From assembly GCF_014698965.1 (NCBI RefSeq), contig NZ_JACXAE010000098.1, forward strand, positions 1 through 64,000: a stretch of DNA of 64,000 nt, in the 5' to 3' direction. The notes beneath the pieces are model-generated. The model had not been told where the DNA came from. It saw only the letters and a list, made by a program, of their open reading frames with translations, and searched no databases. The stretch is from Iningainema tapete BLCC-T55. Lineage in GTDB: Bacteria; Cyanobacteriota; Cyanobacteriia; Cyanobacteriales; Nostocaceae. The position numbers were made by a program, and so were the translations under genes. Positions within the stretch are counted from its first letter, which is position 1; every line of letters begins with the position of its first letter. This document shows positions 18,501-27,382 of the stretch, piece after piece.

Positions 18501-18873
18501 AGCGGCAATGAGTAAATCGTGGGCAGAACTTTTACAACAAATTCGCCACCAAAGCGTTGACTTACTGCTAATTAACTTAGAAAAATCTGCCCTTCACGAA
18601 GAGGTGCTAGCAGCACTAAGTACATTAAAGCAGTTACCTCTCAATCTACCACCTATATTAGCACTCGTTTCCGTTGGCGATCAAGATATAGAAGCCTGCC
18701 CAGTCCAAATTCTCAACCAATTTGATCAGCACAATTGTGTGCCAACAGAAATTCCTGATGCTGAAATAGAATTGATTGAAACTGTTTTAGGTGGAATTGC
18801 CACTAAAATTTTACCTCGTTCGCTGTCTGTAGAAGAATTATTAAATCAGATTAATCTGATGTTGAGGACGTAG
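15595..18873 (+). CDS. Hybrid sensor histidine kinase with CBS-like N-terminus and receiver-like tail
   Basis: This is a cytoplasmic kinase of about 1092 residues. The N-terminus resembles paired CBS domains (CAHLVVLDEQQYPLGLLTCT). A PAS-like part follows (PWPLMLQTSTGEIVTQNPAW), then HisKA with the phospho-accepting histidine in CISHELKTPLTAV (codon at 16729-16731), and HATPase_c (LSNAFKFTETGGEIGLSV, DTGIGIPE, GTGLGLVL). After a purine-rich linker come three receiver-like segments. The first has Asn where the phospho-Asp is expected (AIFLNPLLPLLSGWD). The second keeps Asp (ILLLDAEMP). The third is weak. A TTG at 15505 would add 30 residues, but the ATG is more plausible. The gene is divergent from kaiABC, so a clock input or output role is possible but unproven. 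Confidence 0.85.
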   Translation: MLMLKYPLYDFITTVPSCVETTPVSVVMEIFAQQQCAHLVVLDEQQYPLGLLTCTSLLPLLAADGQKSLDQQPLKKLATSIQPIQPLPHSYSVEEFGLFLRSQHNQTNLNLNWALIDAGGKYQGLVDSLRLWQFWMKHRHELSGEYTTSSKAVKHVERHKTAKTPKPVEIKPSLNKPLVQLLERLPWPLMLQTSTGEIVTQNPAWWQQLGALKDPEGVRQQVSAILTTAPTQKTPPTIAAKTQPSGKGKEYNGFEHQSLIAIPEKHLQPEQTKTSSQCFVDGIGTCTCVVEVQNGQERVWQFVKIPLDSPELKILNPEFSVHVGKRNTTKEEKRTDNLWLMLATDVTEQQQLYKELAAKNADLIQLNRLKDEFLACISHELKTPLTAVLGLSRLLVDQQLGELNERQARYAGLIHQSGRHLMSVVNDILDLTRMETGQMELTLSKAKIRSVCDRALSEAKAIRTQSSKSTLTDQTPEHQFTLSIEPGLNEIVADEMRLRQMLVHLLSNAFKFTETGGEIGLSVSRWEGWITFTIWDTGIGIPEHQQHLIFQKFQQLENPLTRQFEGTGLGLVLTRALARLHGGDVSFLSKEGKGSQFTLLLPPSPPNNRVREKGSRGVGEKGSRGEREKVSRGVKQTAPISTLQTHHNSLVLVVETVGRYIEDLTEQLTALGYRVVIARSGCEAVEKARRLQPKAIFLNPLLPLLSGWDVLTLIKSDVATRHIPVLMTATGAEKEQAFAHRADGFLRLPIQHQVLATLLESFFATPTQSPQKLESDSIPTKNPLRILRLVNSEWESSNGNLSLPEHRVIEVDDLEQAELMARVWQFDILLLDAEMPAAETYLQKLTQYSRIAALPLVTCSVATTQAASQVPGLSVFPCLAPLSTDKNSRTDALLSVLQIAAGVCCPPNILVVDFSILPDLPTAPQQQRGYRSHSLPTDVTPQGLQPLTISRGSKWFQALIQYLQTAGFKAAMSKSWAELLQQIRHQSVDLLLINLEKSALHEEVLAALSTLKQLPLNLPPILALVSVGDQDIEACPVQILNQFDQHNCVPTEIPDAEIELIETVLGGIATKILPRSLSVEELLNQINLMLRT

Positions 18874-20695
18874 AGACGCCCCGGTGGGGCGTCTGTACAA
18901 GATTAAAATTTTTCGCTATATTATTCAACGGAATACGAATAAGTTGATAAGCACCTCTCGTCGCCAAATTATTGTAATCAGTAGATTTTAAGCCCATTTC
19001 AACTAATTTTTTTGGCTGAGTCAGAATTAGCAGCGATCTTGGTGGTAATTTTTGTGTAGATTCGTCCTTGATATACTTTGCTGCATCCTGAGTCAAGCGA
19101 ATAAAGTTTACCGGACGCTGTGTATAAAATACCACACTAGGTTTTTTAAACCCAACCATCACCAATTCTTCATTTGGTAGTTGTACTTGTATAGCGATCG
19201 CCGATAATTCTCGCAAAGGTAGTTGACGTTCATTATCCATTATAAATAAAGCTGGTGTAAGCACAAAAACTAAAAAAGCGGCGAATGCCAGTAAATTTAC
19301 TAAAATAAGATTGTGCCAACGGCGACGAACTAATAAAGCGGCAACGACAACAGCACAAAATAACCAAATTGCGCCACCTACCATCAATAAACCCGATTGT
19401 TGAAGAGAAGAACGAAAGTTAGGTGCAGCAGGATCGTTACCTATTAACTTAGGTAGAGAATACATTGCTACTGCCAGAGTTGATAAAAATGCTACATTGA
19501 ACCAACCACTCCAGAGAAGAGGGGAGAGGGGGAGTTTGTGAGTTTGTGAGTTTGTGAGAGTATCGTTCCATAGCAAAGCGACTAAAATAGCAGCGGCGGG
19601 CATTAAAGGCAAAACGTAGCTAGGAAGTTTAGTAACAGCAACAGTGAAAAAGCAAAAGACAACAGCAAACCATACAAAAGCAAACAAACCAAGTTGACGA
19701 GAACGTTCTTGAGATTGCCAGAACTTTGGTTGCCAGAACTTGATTCGAGCTATCGCCAAAGGTAAATACACCGAGTAAGGCGCAAAACCGATTAACACTA
19801 CTAAAAAGTAAAAATACCAAGGAGCCGAGTGGCGATTGACTACATTTGTAAAACGTTCCAGATTGTGGTAGCCAAAAAAGGAGTTAATAAAATTCCAACC
19901 ATTGCGCCAAGTCACTAGTAGATACCAAGGCATTGATAAACCTGAGATAATGAGTATGCCCAATAGGGGGCGCATCTCCCGTAACACTTCTTTAACCTTA
20001 GACAGGTAAAGCAAAAATGTGCCGACAATTAGCCCAGGTAAAACAATTCCCACTGGTCCTTTTGTTAAAATAGCGCCAGCAACAAGTACATAAAAAGCCA
20101 AATACCACTTATTAGGAATTGCCAATTGCGAATTCCCTTGCCCCTCAGTTGCATATCCCAAAAAAAAGCATAATAATGCTGATGCTATGCACCCAGTGAG
20201 CAGCATATCTGAGACACCGACTCTACCCCAGACAATCATTTCCGCATTTAATCCCATCATAGCTGCAGCGATTGAAGCTGTTAACCAGCGTTGTTGGGGT
20301 TGTGAATTTTCTACATCTCTAGCCAAATGCCACTGTACAGCGTAAAAAGCCAAACTAATTAGTCCAACCGCTGCCAATGCAGAAGGAAGACGTACCGCCC
20401 ACTCATTTACTCCCAGAATAGAATAAGCGATCGCCTGACACCAATAAATTAAAGCTGGTTTATCGAAACGTGTCTCGTTATTAAAAAAAGGTGTAATCCA
20501 ATCACCTGTTTTGAACATTTGCCGGGAAGCCTCAGCAAATAGTGGTTCTGTCTCATCAATTAAACCAATACTGCCCAAATGCCATCCATAACCCAACCAA
20601 CCAATGAAAATCAACCATAAAATCGATACAGTCACAAACAGGGTAGGACGCTTTGGGATATTATCAAACCACTTGTCAAAAGCGCGATTTGTCAT
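18851..20695 (-). CDS. GT39-type glycosyltransferase (ArnT/PMT-like), multi-pass membrane protein
   Basis: This 614-residue membrane protein resembles the dolichyl-phosphate-mannose/ArnT family. The first loop carries the acidic motif of these enzymes (IGLIDETEPLFAEASRQM) and FNNETRFDKPALIYW. About ten hydrophobic helices follow, for example VGIVLPGLIVGTFLLYL and LFAFVWFAVVFCFFTVAVTK. Such enzymes move a sugar from a polyprenyl-phosphate carrier to a lipid or protein on the periplasmic side. The last ~15 residues (VQTPHRGVSTSSTSD) are encoded by a dispersed palindrome and overlap the end of the convergent kinase gene by 23 bp, so the tail is probably not functional. Confidence 0.85.
   Translation of the reverse strand: MTNRAFDKWFDNIPKRPTLFVTVSILWLIFIGWLGYGWHLGSIGLIDETEPLFAEASRQMFKTGDWITPFFNNETRFDKPALIYWCQAIAYSILGVNEWAVRLPSALAAVGLISLAFYAVQWHLARDVENSQPQQRWLTASIAAAMMGLNAEMIVWGRVGVSDMLLTGCIASALLCFFLGYATEGQGNSQLAIPNKWYLAFYVLVAGAILTKGPVGIVLPGLIVGTFLLYLSKVKEVLREMRPLLGILIISGLSMPWYLLVTWRNGWNFINSFFGYHNLERFTNVVNRHSAPWYFYFLVVLIGFAPYSVYLPLAIARIKFWQPKFWQSQERSRQLGLFAFVWFAVVFCFFTVAVTKLPSYVLPLMPAAAILVALLWNDTLTNSQTHKLPLSPLLWSGWFNVAFLSTLAVAMYSLPKLIGNDPAAPNFRSSLQQSGLLMVGGAIWLFCAVVVAALLVRRRWHNLILVNLLAFAAFLVFVLTPALFIMDNERQLPLRELSAIAIQVQLPNEELVMVGFKKPSVVFYTQRPVNFIRLTQDAAKYIKDESTQKLPPRSLLILTQPKKLVEMGLKSTDYNNLATRGAYQLIRIPLNNIAKNFNLVQTPHRGVSTSSTSD
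18870..18898. repeat. Dispersed palindrome at a convergent gene junction
   Basis: This copy has the inner sequence CCCCGGTGGGG. The kinase stop TAG is its second to fourth base, and the opposing glycosyltransferase reads through it. One outer base pair is changed (CGTCTGTAC). Confidence 0.85.
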
Positions 20696-20767
20696 TAGCC
20701 TTTAAACTTTTGCCTTTAATAAAGATGACTTTGACTCAGCTTTTGGGTTCCTGATCAAAAGGTATTG

Positions 20768-21346
20768 CTAAGGACTAAGAGTTAATTGCCATTCTTCCTT
20801 TTGTGAATTCCAAGTAGGTGAGGAAGTTTCTCCGACAACATAAGGTCCCCAGTATTTACGAGAACCATCCTGAGCAAAAGCTACTAAGATATCTCCCTTT
20901 TCTAGCTTTAAATTACGCTTGGGGAGGGACAAAAGCAGCCCTTTGTCACTACCTTCTTGAGGAGCAAAATCCCAATGTGCCGGAAGGTTATACTGATCAC
21001 CGCTGGAAGAGCCTTTCTTTTGGGAGTCTCGAGCTAGTAAAGCAAGGCGCACAGGTTGAGCAGTTTGATTACTCATCCGCAAAGTGCCTTTTGCATAACC
21101 TATATCATTATTACGACTTTTTGTCAATGTTTTAGAGGAATTACTACTTTCATTTTGCTCAGTTGATTTGGGTGTTGGCGTTGGTAAATCAGTTTTAGGT
21201 AACTGCTTTGGAGTTGACGGTAGAGAGGATGTCTCTAAATTTGAAGGTTCAAATGATACACTTACTTGATAGCATCCTACTGGTAGTAGAAGCAGTCCCA
21301 ACGAACAAGCTAGCCGAACAGCTTGGCGATACCGTGGCGATTTCAT
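20768..21346 (-). CDS. Probable lipoprotein, function unknown
   Basis: This 192-residue protein starts with a positively charged stretch and a hydrophobic helix ending in a lipobox (LGLLLLPVGC), so it should be a lipid-anchored lipoprotein with Cys25 or so as the modified residue. A Ser/Thr/Pro-rich linker follows (about residues 35-75). The C-terminal domain of ~110 residues is beta-rich: TLRMSNQTAQPVRLALLARD, then WDFAPQEGSDKGLLLSLP and KYWGPYVVGETSSPTWNS. I do not recognise the family. It lies just upstream of the glycosyltransferase gene on the same strand and may share its transcript. Confidence 0.72.
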   Translation of the reverse strand: MKSPRYRQAVRLACSLGLLLLPVGCYQVSVSFEPSNLETSSLPSTPKQLPKTDLPTPTPKSTEQNESSNSSKTLTKSRNNDIGYAKGTLRMSNQTAQPVRLALLARDSQKKGSSSGDQYNLPAHWDFAPQEGSDKGLLLSLPKRNLKLEKGDILVAFAQDGSRKYWGPYVVGETSSPTWNSQKEEWQLTLSP

Positions 21347-21640
21347 ATTTGATAATTTTAGAAATAAGTATTTTCTTTAGAGCTGAACGAAATGGTAGCC
21401 CAATCCCAAACAGGGCATTCAAATGAATGCGATAGTGTGAATGACGAAATATATAGGGATAAGTGACGTGAACTAGCTAGGCATCCACGCATTTAAGATG
21501 AAAAGATGTATAAAATTTAACTTTTTACCTAAAGCCTACAGATGCCCTGAAACTATTCAAACAAGCTTATGCTAAACCCTACACTTTTAAATATAGAAAA
21601 AATTTTTTCATAAGATCTTAAAGATTTGGAAGTTTAGTGA

Positions 21641-21973
21641 ATGCAAAACACACGTCTTAACAATCTTTTAGATACCATTGCTCGGCGTTTGAGTCAATGG
21701 TTCTTCAACCCTTGGCGAAGGATATCCCTTTTAGTAATTAGTCTGTTGTTCGGATTTTTCTTAGGCAGCGCAGTTTCCACTACCGCAGGGCAAACCGCTG
21801 AATGGGACATTGTGATCGCTTTTTTCATCCTCATAGCCACAGAATTTACCAACAGAATCTTTTATGCTCGTAACTCCACCTCTAGGCGATCGCTGTGGGT
21901 AGAATCATTAAACACGCTCAAAATCGGGTTAATCTACAGCCTATTTCTCGAAGCCCTCAAACTGGGATCGTGA
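21641..21973 (+). CDS. ycf20: Ycf20 family protein (DUF565)
   Basis: This 110-residue protein matches the Ycf20/DUF565 family found in cyanobacteria and plastids. Signature stretches are NPWRRISLLVISLLFGFFLG, two further hydrophobic helices (DIVIAFFILIATEFTNRIFY) and the C-terminal LNTLKIGLIYSLFLEALKLG. It would be a small thylakoid or plasma-membrane protein. Green-algal and plant relatives are linked to non-photochemical quenching, but the cyanobacterial role is not settled. A 294-bp divergent gap with no protein-like frame separates it from the lipoprotein gene upstream. Confidence 0.9.
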   Translation: MQNTRLNNLLDTIARRLSQWFFNPWRRISLLVISLLFGFFLGSAVSTTAGQTAEWDIVIAFFILIATEFTNRIFYARNSTSRRSLWVESLNTLKIGLIYSLFLEALKLGS

Positions 21974-21985
21974 AAAATTCGTAGA

Positions 21986-22012
21986 TAGAGACGCCCCACC
22001 GGGGCGTCTCTA
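21986..22012. repeat. Dispersed palindrome between ycf20 and the glycerate kinase gene
   Basis: Twelve-bp arms (TAGAGACGCCCC and GGGGCGTCTCTA) surround ACC. It begins 12 bp after the ycf20 stop. Confidence 0.88.
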
Positions 22013-22035
22013 CAAAATCACCAACAGAACAAACC

Positions 22036-22869
22036 ATGACTAATTGGTGCAGCGAATTTCTAAATCAAAAAACATTAAATTTATTAGCAAAAGGAATAGC
22101 CACCCATCGCCAAACAATAGGGCGTCCCCTCATCCAAGGCATCTTAGGACTACAAGGCACAGGCAAAACGACGATGTGCAAAGCACTTTCATCCACACTC
22201 CATAGCTTAGGATACCGTACCCTAAACCTTTCCCTAGACGACTTATACAAAACCCACAGTGAGCGCCTAACATTGAAACAACTTGATCCCCGGTTAATTT
22301 GGCGTGGACCACCTGGAACCCACGACGTAAACTTAGGATTAACCCTACTAGAGCAAATTCGCCGTCATCAAAGTCCAGTAATCGTTCCCCGCTTTGACAA
22401 ATCAGCACACGGAGGATTAGGCGATCGCACAACACCAGAAACCGTAGAAAACATAGATATCGTCCTATTTGAAGGTTGGTTTATTGGAGTACAACCAATT
22501 AATCCCGCCGCATTTGAAACAGCCCCACCACCAATTCTCACCAGAGAAGATCGAGCATTTGCCCGCGACATGAATCAGCAGCTCAACCAATACCTCCCCC
22601 TATGGAAACTACTAGACAGCTTAATCTTACTTAACCCCATCGACTACCGCCTTTCCCTAGAATGGCGTCAAAAAGCCGAACAGCAGATGATAGCAGCAGG
22701 AAAACCAGGAATGACTGATGCACAAATCCAAGAATTCGTCAACTACTTTTGGCGTTCCTTGCACCCAGAACTATTCATCAAACCATTAATCAAACCACCA
22801 ACAATAGTCGATCTAGTCATCGAAATACTTCCCAACCACACTTTCGGTGCAACCTATGAACCAAAATAG
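22036..22869 (+). CDS. Probable D-glycerate 3-kinase (GLYK family)
   Basis: This 277-residue P-loop kinase resembles plant and cyanobacterial D-glycerate 3-kinase, which turns glycerate into 3-phosphoglycerate in the last step of photorespiration. The Walker A motif is GLQGTGKTTMC at about residues 38-48. It is followed by the typical LNLSLDDLYKTHSERLTL, then PGTHDVNLGLTLLEQIRRH and the conserved PRFDKSAHGGLGDR, and VLFEGWFIG as Walker B-like strand. All expected motifs are present. The gene is read with ycf20 in one direction across a palindrome. Confidence 0.86.
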   Translation: MTNWCSEFLNQKTLNLLAKGIATHRQTIGRPLIQGILGLQGTGKTTMCKALSSTLHSLGYRTLNLSLDDLYKTHSERLTLKQLDPRLIWRGPPGTHDVNLGLTLLEQIRRHQSPVIVPRFDKSAHGGLGDRTTPETVENIDIVLFEGWFIGVQPINPAAFETAPPPILTREDRAFARDMNQQLNQYLPLWKLLDSLILLNPIDYRLSLEWRQKAEQQMIAAGKPGMTDAQIQEFVNYFWRSLHPELFIKPLIKPPTIVDLVIEILPNHTFGATYEPK

Positions 22870-22903
22870 CTAATGGAAGACTGGCTAATGGCTAATAGCT
22901 CAT

Positions 22904-22947
22904 GGCAATTAACAATTAACAATTAGCAATTAACAATTAACAATTAG
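22904..22947. repeat. Short tandem AACAATT-type heptamers
   Basis: Copies of the heptamer CAATTAA and variants CAATTAG lie in tandem in the gap between the glycerate kinase gene and the convergent SelO gene. Such short tandemly repeated repetitive sequences are common in Nostoc-type genomes. Confidence 0.85.
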
Positions 22948-22954
22948 CCATTCT

Positions 22955-24412
22955 CTACTCCCCATTTTGAAGACGCCTAACCAAATCATAAAAAGGCTGC
23001 CAATCATCAACTTGAGTAATAGGTTCCCAAACAGACTCAATCACAGGTCGTAACAAAGCCGTCTTCGGATTATAACGAGCCAAATTCCGAGCAATCACAT
23101 CCATTTTTTCCAACCCAAAACCATTTAAAATCTGATGATACAGCAAACACCAACTATCAAAAAATCCTGATGTTCCAGGGGCAGGTACAACATCTGTATC
23201 TGTTGCCAGAATCAAACCGGGATCATCGCGCCACTTAGAAGAAAAAGTACGAGCCATCTCATAAAAAAACTGATGATAACCAACTTGACTCTCTTGCAAA
23301 AATTCAATAGTCAGCAGCACAAGCTCAGAACCTTCTTTTAACGGCAACTGCTCAAAACCCAATTTCTTCAACATTAAAGAACGGTACTCACTATAATAAT
23401 GTTCTTCAAAGCCAGATAAACCAGCCTGCAGATCTTCAAGAGAAATCACCGCCTTTAACGGTTGTTGAAGCAATTCTAAATTCAACTTACAGATCCCAGG
23501 TTGATTGCTGTAACAATAGCGTCCATAATAGTCGAAATATGCAGCGGTAAAGTTAGGTTGATAACTAGGAATAAAAGCATAAGGACCGTAGTCAAAACTC
23601 TCCCCAGTAATTGACATATTATCTGTGTTTAGCACTGCGTGACAAAAGCCAGCAGCCATCCACTGCGCTACTAGTTTTGCTACCCGTTTAACCAACTCGG
23701 CATAAAACAAACTATACTTATCTTGTTCACCATTTAAATGTGGGTAATACTGCTCAATTACGTGGTCTAACAGTTTCTGAGTTAAATCGGGACGCTGAAA
23801 AAAGTGCAGACGCTCAAAAGTGCCAAACCGGATGTGCGATCGACTCATTCTTACCATCACACAGGAACGAGTAGGCGAAGGTTCATCGCCCCGCCACAAA
23901 GCTAAACCTGTTTCAATCATCGTCATACAGCGTGAGGTATGTACACCCAGACGGTGTAGTGCTTCTGCCGCGAGAACTTCTCGCACACCGCCCTTAAGTG
24001 TGAGCATCCCATCTCCACCACGGGAATAGGGCGTTGTACCAGAACCTTTAGTGCCAAAATCGTACAGTTCCCCATCTGTACCGCGCACTTGCCCGTAGAG
24101 AAAACCTCTGCCATCGCCCAACCTGGGGTTGTATTCACCAAATTGATAGCCGTGGTAACGCAGCGCTAACAAAGGTTTACGTCCGATAAAGAAGCCAAAA
24201 GCTTCTTGAAAGTCGTCATCTGTAACTGCTTGAGGATCTAATCCCAATGTAGGTAAAAGTGCGTCGTTACGCCAACGCAAGATGTGTTGAGGAAATTCCG
24301 CTGCTGTAACTTCGTCATAGTAATCATTGCCTAAAGATTCCAGCGCGGGTTCGTAGTTAAGGTTAAGAAAGGGATTGCGATAATTTTTATTTTGAGGTTC
24401 AGCCAAAGTCAT
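22955..24412 (-). CDS. selO: SelO/YdiU family protein AMPylase
   Basis: This pseudokinase-fold protein of 485 residues transfers AMP from ATP to serine, threonine or tyrosine of target proteins. Family features are [37 protein letters not shown], the strand [19 protein letters not shown] with the Arg that binds phosphates, and [20 protein letters not shown], which carries the metal-binding Asn and the Asp. Bacterial and mitochondrial members act in redox homeostasis. I chose the ATG at 24412; one at 24457 would add 15 residues without family character. The protein lacks a C-terminal Cys-x-x-Sec tail and ends VRRLQNGE. Confidence 0.92.
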   Translation of the reverse strand: MTLAEPQNKNYRNPFLNLNYEPALESLGNDYYDEVTAAEFPQHILRWRNDALLPTLGLDPQAVTDDDFQEAFGFFIGRKPLLALRYHGYQFGEYNPRLGDGRGFLYGQVRGTDGELYDFGTKGSGTTPYSRGGDGMLTLKGGVREVLAAEALHRLGVHTSRCMTMIETGLALWRGDEPSPTRSCVMVRMSRSHIRFGTFERLHFFQRPDLTQKLLDHVIEQYYPHLNGEQDKYSLFYAELVKRVAKLVAQWMAAGFCHAVLNTDNMSITGESFDYGPYAFIPSYQPNFTAAYFDYYGRYCYSNQPGICKLNLELLQQPLKAVISLEDLQAGLSGFEEHYYSEYRSLMLKKLGFEQLPLKEGSELVLLTIEFLQESQVGYHQFFYEMARTFSSKWRDDPGLILATDTDVVPAPGTSGFFDSWCLLYHQILNGFGLEKMDVIARNLARYNPKTALLRPVIESVWEPITQVDDWQPFYDLVRRLQNGE

Positions 24413-24471
24413 TAGATTTTGGATTTTGGTGTTTGGATTTATTTCACGGACGAACACGCTCTCTCGCTACG

Positions 24472-26235
24472 CTATCTTTCAGAGAGTTGCATCAACATTC
24501 CCAACAGCCCAATTAGAGAGGCATTGTAATCAATGGCATATTCGTTGGTGGCGTAAGAACGCTCATCATCAATATAGCTTAAAGCTTTCATATCTTTTGG
24601 CGCAATTCCGTCTTGAGCTTGGGTATTGGGACCGCCAACCAAAAGTCCTGGGATGATGATTTTTTGAGCTATGGCGATGCGGTGATGTACATTGCGCACA
24701 AAGTTAGTACCTACACCGCTCACAAAGGATTTGTTGAAATGATTGCGTCCTAGTAAATAGTCTAGTTGGTCGATCGCCGCTTGTAAGTAAGCTGGATTTT
24801 TTTTGATGCGATAAGCATACATTAAAGTGATCCCCTCCTCAGCTACTAATTTATTGGAACCCCAAATGAACTGCTGATTGGCTAATCTCCAAGGACTAGT
24901 TTCTACCTTTTTCAGCGCTAAGTTGGCTCTAGTTATGAGCTTTTCTTGAATTTGCTTGAGCAAACCAACATTATAAGGTTGACGTGTCATCAGTAAATAA
25001 TCCATCATCCCCAAGGAGGAAGGGTTAGTCCATTGGAATAAAGTATACTCGGTTACAGGAATTATCTGTGCTAAATAATTTTCAAAATTAGCACGCCCTG
25101 TGGTAATATAAAGTTCCGCTGCTGCCCACAATCGATGATCGCGATCGCGCTTCAAAGCCTCTTGTTGGTCAACACTATTATCAATGTAACTACCAGAACC
25201 GCTATCATCTCCTTCAACCCAATCTATTTTGAGAGCAGGCTGTGTTTCCAGAAAACTCCAAGCTTTTTCCGCCGCCTTTAAACAATTTTGCGCAAATCGA
25301 GGATGAAATGGTGAGTAAATCCTTGCTGCCATAGCCATTACTGCGGCAAATTTAGCAGTTTCTGATGTGGAGATGCCATAAACAAAGCGTGGCTGTTTAT
25401 CTTCATGGGGAGAAATAAAACCCGGCCAATTTTTTCCTGACAGTTTGCGATAAACAGCACCGTCAAGTCTTTGCATGGTAAGCATCCAATCTATGCCAAT
25501 TTTAGCTTCATCTAAGATGTCAGGAATGCGATTTCCGCTTTCAGGAATAGTTAGCTGGCGATCGCTAAACAGTTTAGGATATTGCTCATACAAATTCAAC
25601 AAACGCCCCACAGCTATACTAGTAGGACCAACATACTTGCCAAAATCTCCGGCATCATGCCAACCTCCTTTAGCAGTGATGAAATTACCCTGTACCTTGT
25701 AAGTATCTGTATGGGCAATTAAGCCATCATTCACATGGCAAGCAGGATGCCTAACACCAGTTACCCTATCTTGTACCGCAACACCACACCTTTGCAGATA
25801 GTAAGAGCGTAGTAATAGCTTGAATGGATTTTGATACACATCAGAGCCAATCCGAAAAGGATACGATTTGATATTTCCATATTGAAGATAATAATTACCT
25901 TCTCGATTAAATTCTGTAAAATCAATCCTTTGAATTACTTTTTTACTATCTTCCTCTGTGTAGGGATTGCCAACAGAAGTAACAAATACTGGTTCTTGAT
26001 TTCTAACATTAACTAACTGTACATTATTTTGGTTAATATCTCCATTAATTAAAAACGCAACTTTTGGATTATTTTGGTAATATCCTACTTGATTGATAAC
26101 TATTTGCATGTTAATATTATTCTGAGCAAAAACTGCATTATCATAATTTTTAAATGCGGTACGTACATCAAAAACATTAAACAAACAAATAATTATAAGT
26201 GTTAATACAGATAAAAAAAATTTATATTTAGTCAT
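24472..26235 (-). CDS. Secreted glycoside hydrolase family 9 (endoglucanase-like)
   Basis: This 587-residue protein has an N-terminal hydrophobic signal (FFLSVLTLIIICLFNVF). An Ig-like CelD_N-type domain follows (about residues 45-130; MQIVINQVGYYQNNPKVAFL), then a GH9 catalytic domain. The catalytic base region GGWHDAGDFGKY is at about 190-201, with aspartates 194 and 197. The acid glutamate is in TNEYAIDYNASL near the end (Glu565). Both are present, so the enzyme should be active on beta-1,4-glucans. In cyanobacteria possible targets are extracellular cellulose, the sheath or a self-made glucan. The DNA is more A/T-rich than its neighbours. Confidence 0.88.
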   Translation of the reverse strand: MTKYKFFLSVLTLIIICLFNVFDVRTAFKNYDNAVFAQNNINMQIVINQVGYYQNNPKVAFLINGDINQNNVQLVNVRNQEPVFVTSVGNPYTEEDSKKVIQRIDFTEFNREGNYYLQYGNIKSYPFRIGSDVYQNPFKLLLRSYYLQRCGVAVQDRVTGVRHPACHVNDGLIAHTDTYKVQGNFITAKGGWHDAGDFGKYVGPTSIAVGRLLNLYEQYPKLFSDRQLTIPESGNRIPDILDEAKIGIDWMLTMQRLDGAVYRKLSGKNWPGFISPHEDKQPRFVYGISTSETAKFAAVMAMAARIYSPFHPRFAQNCLKAAEKAWSFLETQPALKIDWVEGDDSGSGSYIDNSVDQQEALKRDRDHRLWAAAELYITTGRANFENYLAQIIPVTEYTLFQWTNPSSLGMMDYLLMTRQPYNVGLLKQIQEKLITRANLALKKVETSPWRLANQQFIWGSNKLVAEEGITLMYAYRIKKNPAYLQAAIDQLDYLLGRNHFNKSFVSGVGTNFVRNVHHRIAIAQKIIIPGLLVGGPNTQAQDGIAPKDMKALSYIDDERSYATNEYAIDYNASLIGLLGMLMQLSER

Positions 26236-26346
26236 GAACGCCTACTGTAGAACCTGTAATCATAGTGTTCCCAAGCAGACGCCAAAAATATCAGTTCATG
26301 CACATTGGCAGACGTGGACTTCTAGCACCTTAAACCCACAATTGTT

Positions 26347-26374
26347 GTAGAGACGTTACATGTAACGTCTCTAC
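26347..26374. repeat. Dispersed palindrome, perfect 28-bp copy
   Basis: This perfect palindrome has the inner sequence GTTACATGTAAC, a version seen only once here. It lies between the GH9 and PPK2 genes. Confidence 0.9.
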
Positions 26375-26431
26375 ATTAAATATCGTTTTTAAAAAGGGTT
26401 GTAAAAACCGGATTGGGCAAGAAGATACATC

Positions 26432-27382
26432 TCAATCTGGAATCACAATATTTTCCAACCCCACTTCCGCAGGTGGGTATTGGGGGTTCATAGATTCAAG
26501 TGTGTCGGCAATTGTACGGGCAACGACTAAATTGCGATACCACTTCTTATTTGCTGGCACTACATACCAAGGCGCATAAGTAGTTGAGCAATTATTAATT
26601 GCATCCTCAAAGGCTGTTTGGTAGTCATCCCAATACTGACGCTCTTTGATGTCATTGCTAGAAAATTTCCAGTGCTTATCTGGATCTTGTAGCCGACTTT
26701 CCAAACGTCGTTTTTGTTCATCTTTGGAAACGTGGAGAAAAAACTTAATTACCCTAATGTTGTTAAGAGTGAGCATATGCTCGAACTCATTAATTAGCTG
26801 ATAGCGTTTTTGCCAAACCTCTTCGGGTACTAACTGCTTTACCCTGACAATCAGTACATCTTCGTAATGGGAACGGTTGAATATAGAAATCATTCCCCGT
26901 TGTGGCGATCGCAGATGGTAGCGCCAGAGAAAATCATGACTTGACTCTTCATCACTGGGCTTTTTGAAAGACCACACTTGACAACCTTGAGGATTGAGTC
27001 CGCCAAAAACATGTTTAATTGTACCATCTTTACCACCTGTGTCCATTGCTTGCAACACAATCAGCAAGCTACGCTGATGTTCGGCATACAAGCGTTCTTG
27101 CAAATTCTGGAGGCGCTTACGCTGGTGTTCGAGTTCATCTTCTATGTCTTTCTTTTTGTAGTCCTCAGCAGCATTAGGATCAACCTCTGCTAAAACAATT
27201 GGCTGTTCTGATCGAACTCGATAGTGGGGATAATCTGGTTTTGGTGGCGGGTTGTCTACTACAGTGTTTTCTGGTTCCATTTCTGACGCCACCTGAGTCG
27301 TCGCTTTGGCAGCCGCTTGTTCAGCTTTAGATTTATGTTCTCCTGCTGCCTTGTTTTTTGGTAGATTGCTCTGTTTACTCAT
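26432..27382 (-). CDS. ppk2: Polyphosphate kinase 2 family protein
   Basis: This 316-residue protein is a PPK2-type kinase that moves phosphate between polyphosphate and nucleotides. The first ~65 residues are a charged Ala/Lys-rich tail. The core has the Walker A motif MDTGGKDGT (residues 113-121), the lid region FKKPSDEESSHDFLWRYH, the Walker B strand RGMISIFNRSHYEDVLIVRV and the sequence KWYRNLVVARTIADTL. Sequence of this type groups with the polyphosphate:NDP or polyphosphate:AMP transferases of about 230-300 residues; I cannot tell which nucleotide is used. It acts in the cytoplasm. Confidence 0.9.
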   Translation of the reverse strand: MSKQSNLPKNKAAGEHKSKAEQAAAKATTQVASEMEPENTVVDNPPPKPDYPHYRVRSEQPIVLAEVDPNAAEDYKKKDIEDELEHQRKRLQNLQERLYAEHQRSLLIVLQAMDTGGKDGTIKHVFGGLNPQGCQVWSFKKPSDEESSHDFLWRYHLRSPQRGMISIFNRSHYEDVLIVRVKQLVPEEVWQKRYQLINEFEHMLTLNNIRVIKFFLHVSKDEQKRRLESRLQDPDKHWKFSSNDIKERQYWDDYQTAFEDAINNCSTTYAPWYVVPANKKWYRNLVVARTIADTLESMNPQYPPAEVGLENIVIPD

